Positions 63,257 to 64,000 of a stretch of 64,000 nt of DNA are shown piece by piece. The notes beneath the pieces are model-generated. The model had not been told where the DNA came from, did no database searches, and saw only the letters and a list, made by a program, of their open reading frames with translations. The stretch's first letter is position 1; each line of letters starts with the position of its first letter. The translations under genes and the position numbers were made by a program. The stretch comes from JAAEPI01 sp965212145. Lineage in GTDB: Bacteria > Bacteroidota > Bacteroidia > Cytophagales > Cyclobacteriaceae. The stretch lies in NCBI GenBank assembly GCA_965212145.1, contig CBDBUY010000009.1:558001-622000 (forward strand), in the 5' to 3' direction.

Positions 63257-63892
63257 TTATTTGACAGCCGTGGCAGGATTTCCAAAGACGGTCTCGCCTT
63301 TCTTAACCTCCTGTATTACGACTGATCCTGCTCCAATACGAGCGTCTTTCCCGACGTTGATGCTTCCGACAATATTTGCTCCTGAACCGATGAAAGCTCC
63401 ATTTTCGATCGTTACGCAAGAATTCACGACGGTTCCCGCACCGATCTGGACAAAATCACCAAGCTTAGCTCCAGACTCGATGATCGCTCCAGAGTGTATG
63501 ATGCAGTGCTGTCCGATCACCACTTCAGCTCCAATGACCACACGAGCATTGATGAAATTCCCATGACCGATGGCAGCTGAAGGTGCTATCGTCGCTTGCT
63601 TATGCACGGCGTTGGTAGGCATCACTTTTCTCTTTTCGTTCAGGAACTTGACAAGTTGTTTTCTGAGCTTGTTGTCATCAGTGGCAATGAACGATTCACA
63701 TTTTTGACCGATTAATTTTAGGAATCCATGATCCTCGGTATCTCCTAATATCGGAATATCTCCGATAGCCGAATCATGGAGTTTTTTATCGTCATCAAGA
63801 AAACCGTAGACAACAATCTCGTTGCTTTGAAAAATCTCCAATGCGTCTTTCGCAATGCCTTTCGCTCCAAATATGATAACTGGTTTTTCCAT
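63257..63892 (-). CDS. NeuD/PglD-type sugar O- or N-acetyltransferase
   Basis: A 211-residue hexapeptide-repeat acyltransferase. The N-terminal Rossmann-like domain (about 1-75, VIIFGAKGIAKDALEI) binds the sugar nucleotide; the left-handed beta helix follows (IGAEVVIGQHCIIHSGAIIE, IGAGTVVNSCVTIE, IGSGANIVG) with the catalytic-type His near residue 120-135. It would acetylate an amino sugar or sialic-acid-like sugar for surface glycans. Another gene appears to continue beyond the right edge. Confidence 0.92.
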   Translation of the reverse strand: MEKPVIIFGAKGIAKDALEIFQSNEIVVYGFLDDDKKLHDSAIGDIPILGDTEDHGFLKLIGQKCESFIATDDNKLRKQLVKFLNEKRKVMPTNAVHKQATIAPSAAIGHGNFINARVVIGAEVVIGQHCIIHSGAIIESGAKLGDFVQIGAGTVVNSCVTIENGAFIGSGANIVGSINVGKDARIGAGSVVIQEVKKGETVFGNPATAVK

Positions 63893-63915
63893 GATCTAAA
63901 ATTGAGAGCGCAAAG

Positions 63916-63999
63916 CTAGCGATTCAATTTCTTCTGCATCCACCAGGTTGGTAAAATCAAAACGAGTGAGACGAGGAAAGGAGTGAAAGGTGCAGTGTA
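63916..63999 (-). CDS. possible C-terminal end of a membrane protein, cut by the window edge
   Basis: On the minus strand a frame open from the right edge ends at 63916 with a hydrophobic stretch (PFTPFLVSLVLILPTWW) and a basic tail (QKKLNR). It looks like the last helix of an acyltransferase or other membrane protein of the surface-glycan operon. A second open frame overlaps it, so the call is tentative. Confidence 0.35.
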   Translation of the reverse strand, partial: YTAPFTPFLVSLVLILPTWWMQKKLNR

Positions 64000-64000
64000 A

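Noticed and set aside
1..64000. tRNA, rRNA, prophage, insertion sequence or defence system
   Set aside because: No cloverleaf with a plausible anticodon arm, transposase, integrase, phage structural gene or known defence domain was seen in the gaps or genes.

Overview
The window looks like a chromosome segment from a member of the Bacteroidota, most likely a free-living, probably marine or soil, member of the Cytophagales. The evidence is a SusC/SusD outer-membrane pair, many lipoproteins with Bacteroidota-style signal peptides, a protein with a type IX secretion C-terminal domain, the DUF4290-murA pair, DUF5916, DUF2911, GH97 and ECF sigma/anti-sigma pairs, a ComEC without its hydrolase domain, and promoter-like sites of the TTG...TAnnTTTG type. 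Genus-level placement is inference. No rRNA, tRNA, CRISPR array, phage or insertion sequence was seen. Gene density is high, with many 1-8 bp stop/start overlaps.

Region 1 (1-15.6 kb) is the most unusual part. The 3' end of a susC gene and a susD gene are followed by three tandem genes for ~1080-residue lipoproteins. Each carries two FG-GAP/VCBS calcium-loop propeller regions around a central ASPIC/UnbV domain. A small unknown lipoprotein sits between the first two. A PAP2/vanadium-haloperoxidase-like lipoprotein and a sorted (T9SS) surface protein follow. No glycan-cleaving enzyme is present, so this SusCD locus handles an unknown substrate.

Region 2 (15.6-29.2 kb) holds a LOG-family hydrolase, a TolB-like lipoprotein followed by the remnant of a tandem paralogue inside a repeat zone, an S9 peptidase, a voltage-gated potassium channel, an EVE protein, a GT9 glycosyltransferase fused in translation to a Rieske oxygenase gene, two small membrane proteins, an ALO-type FAD oxidase with a small partner, and a 1.2 kb gene-free repeat island.

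Region 3 (29.2-38.4 kb) has a sodium-pumping decarboxylase operon (gamma-alpha-beta), comEC, a thioredoxin-like protein, GNAT, phoH, a SAM hydroxide adenosyltransferase, a small monooxygenase-like protein and a DUF2911 protein.

Region 4 (38.4-50.3 kb) has a 20-cysteine secreted protein built as A-A-B-A-A-B, an ECF42-type sigma factor with its YCII/DGPF partner, a GH97 glucosidase, MscS, a subtilase, an M24 aminopeptidase with RidA, DUF4290-murA, and a lone response regulator.

Region 5 (50.3-64 kb) has a tightly coupled glycerol operon (glpK-glpD-glpF), a DUF5916 protein with an M15 peptidase, a CHRD lipoprotein of four 123-residue repeats that resemble Cu/Zn superoxide dismutase, the adjacent ECF sigma/anti-sigma pair, a nucleoside phosphorylase, trhO, a beta-barrel-like protein and a NeuD/PglD-type acetyltransferase.

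Functions come from reading motifs in the translations, not from database searches.
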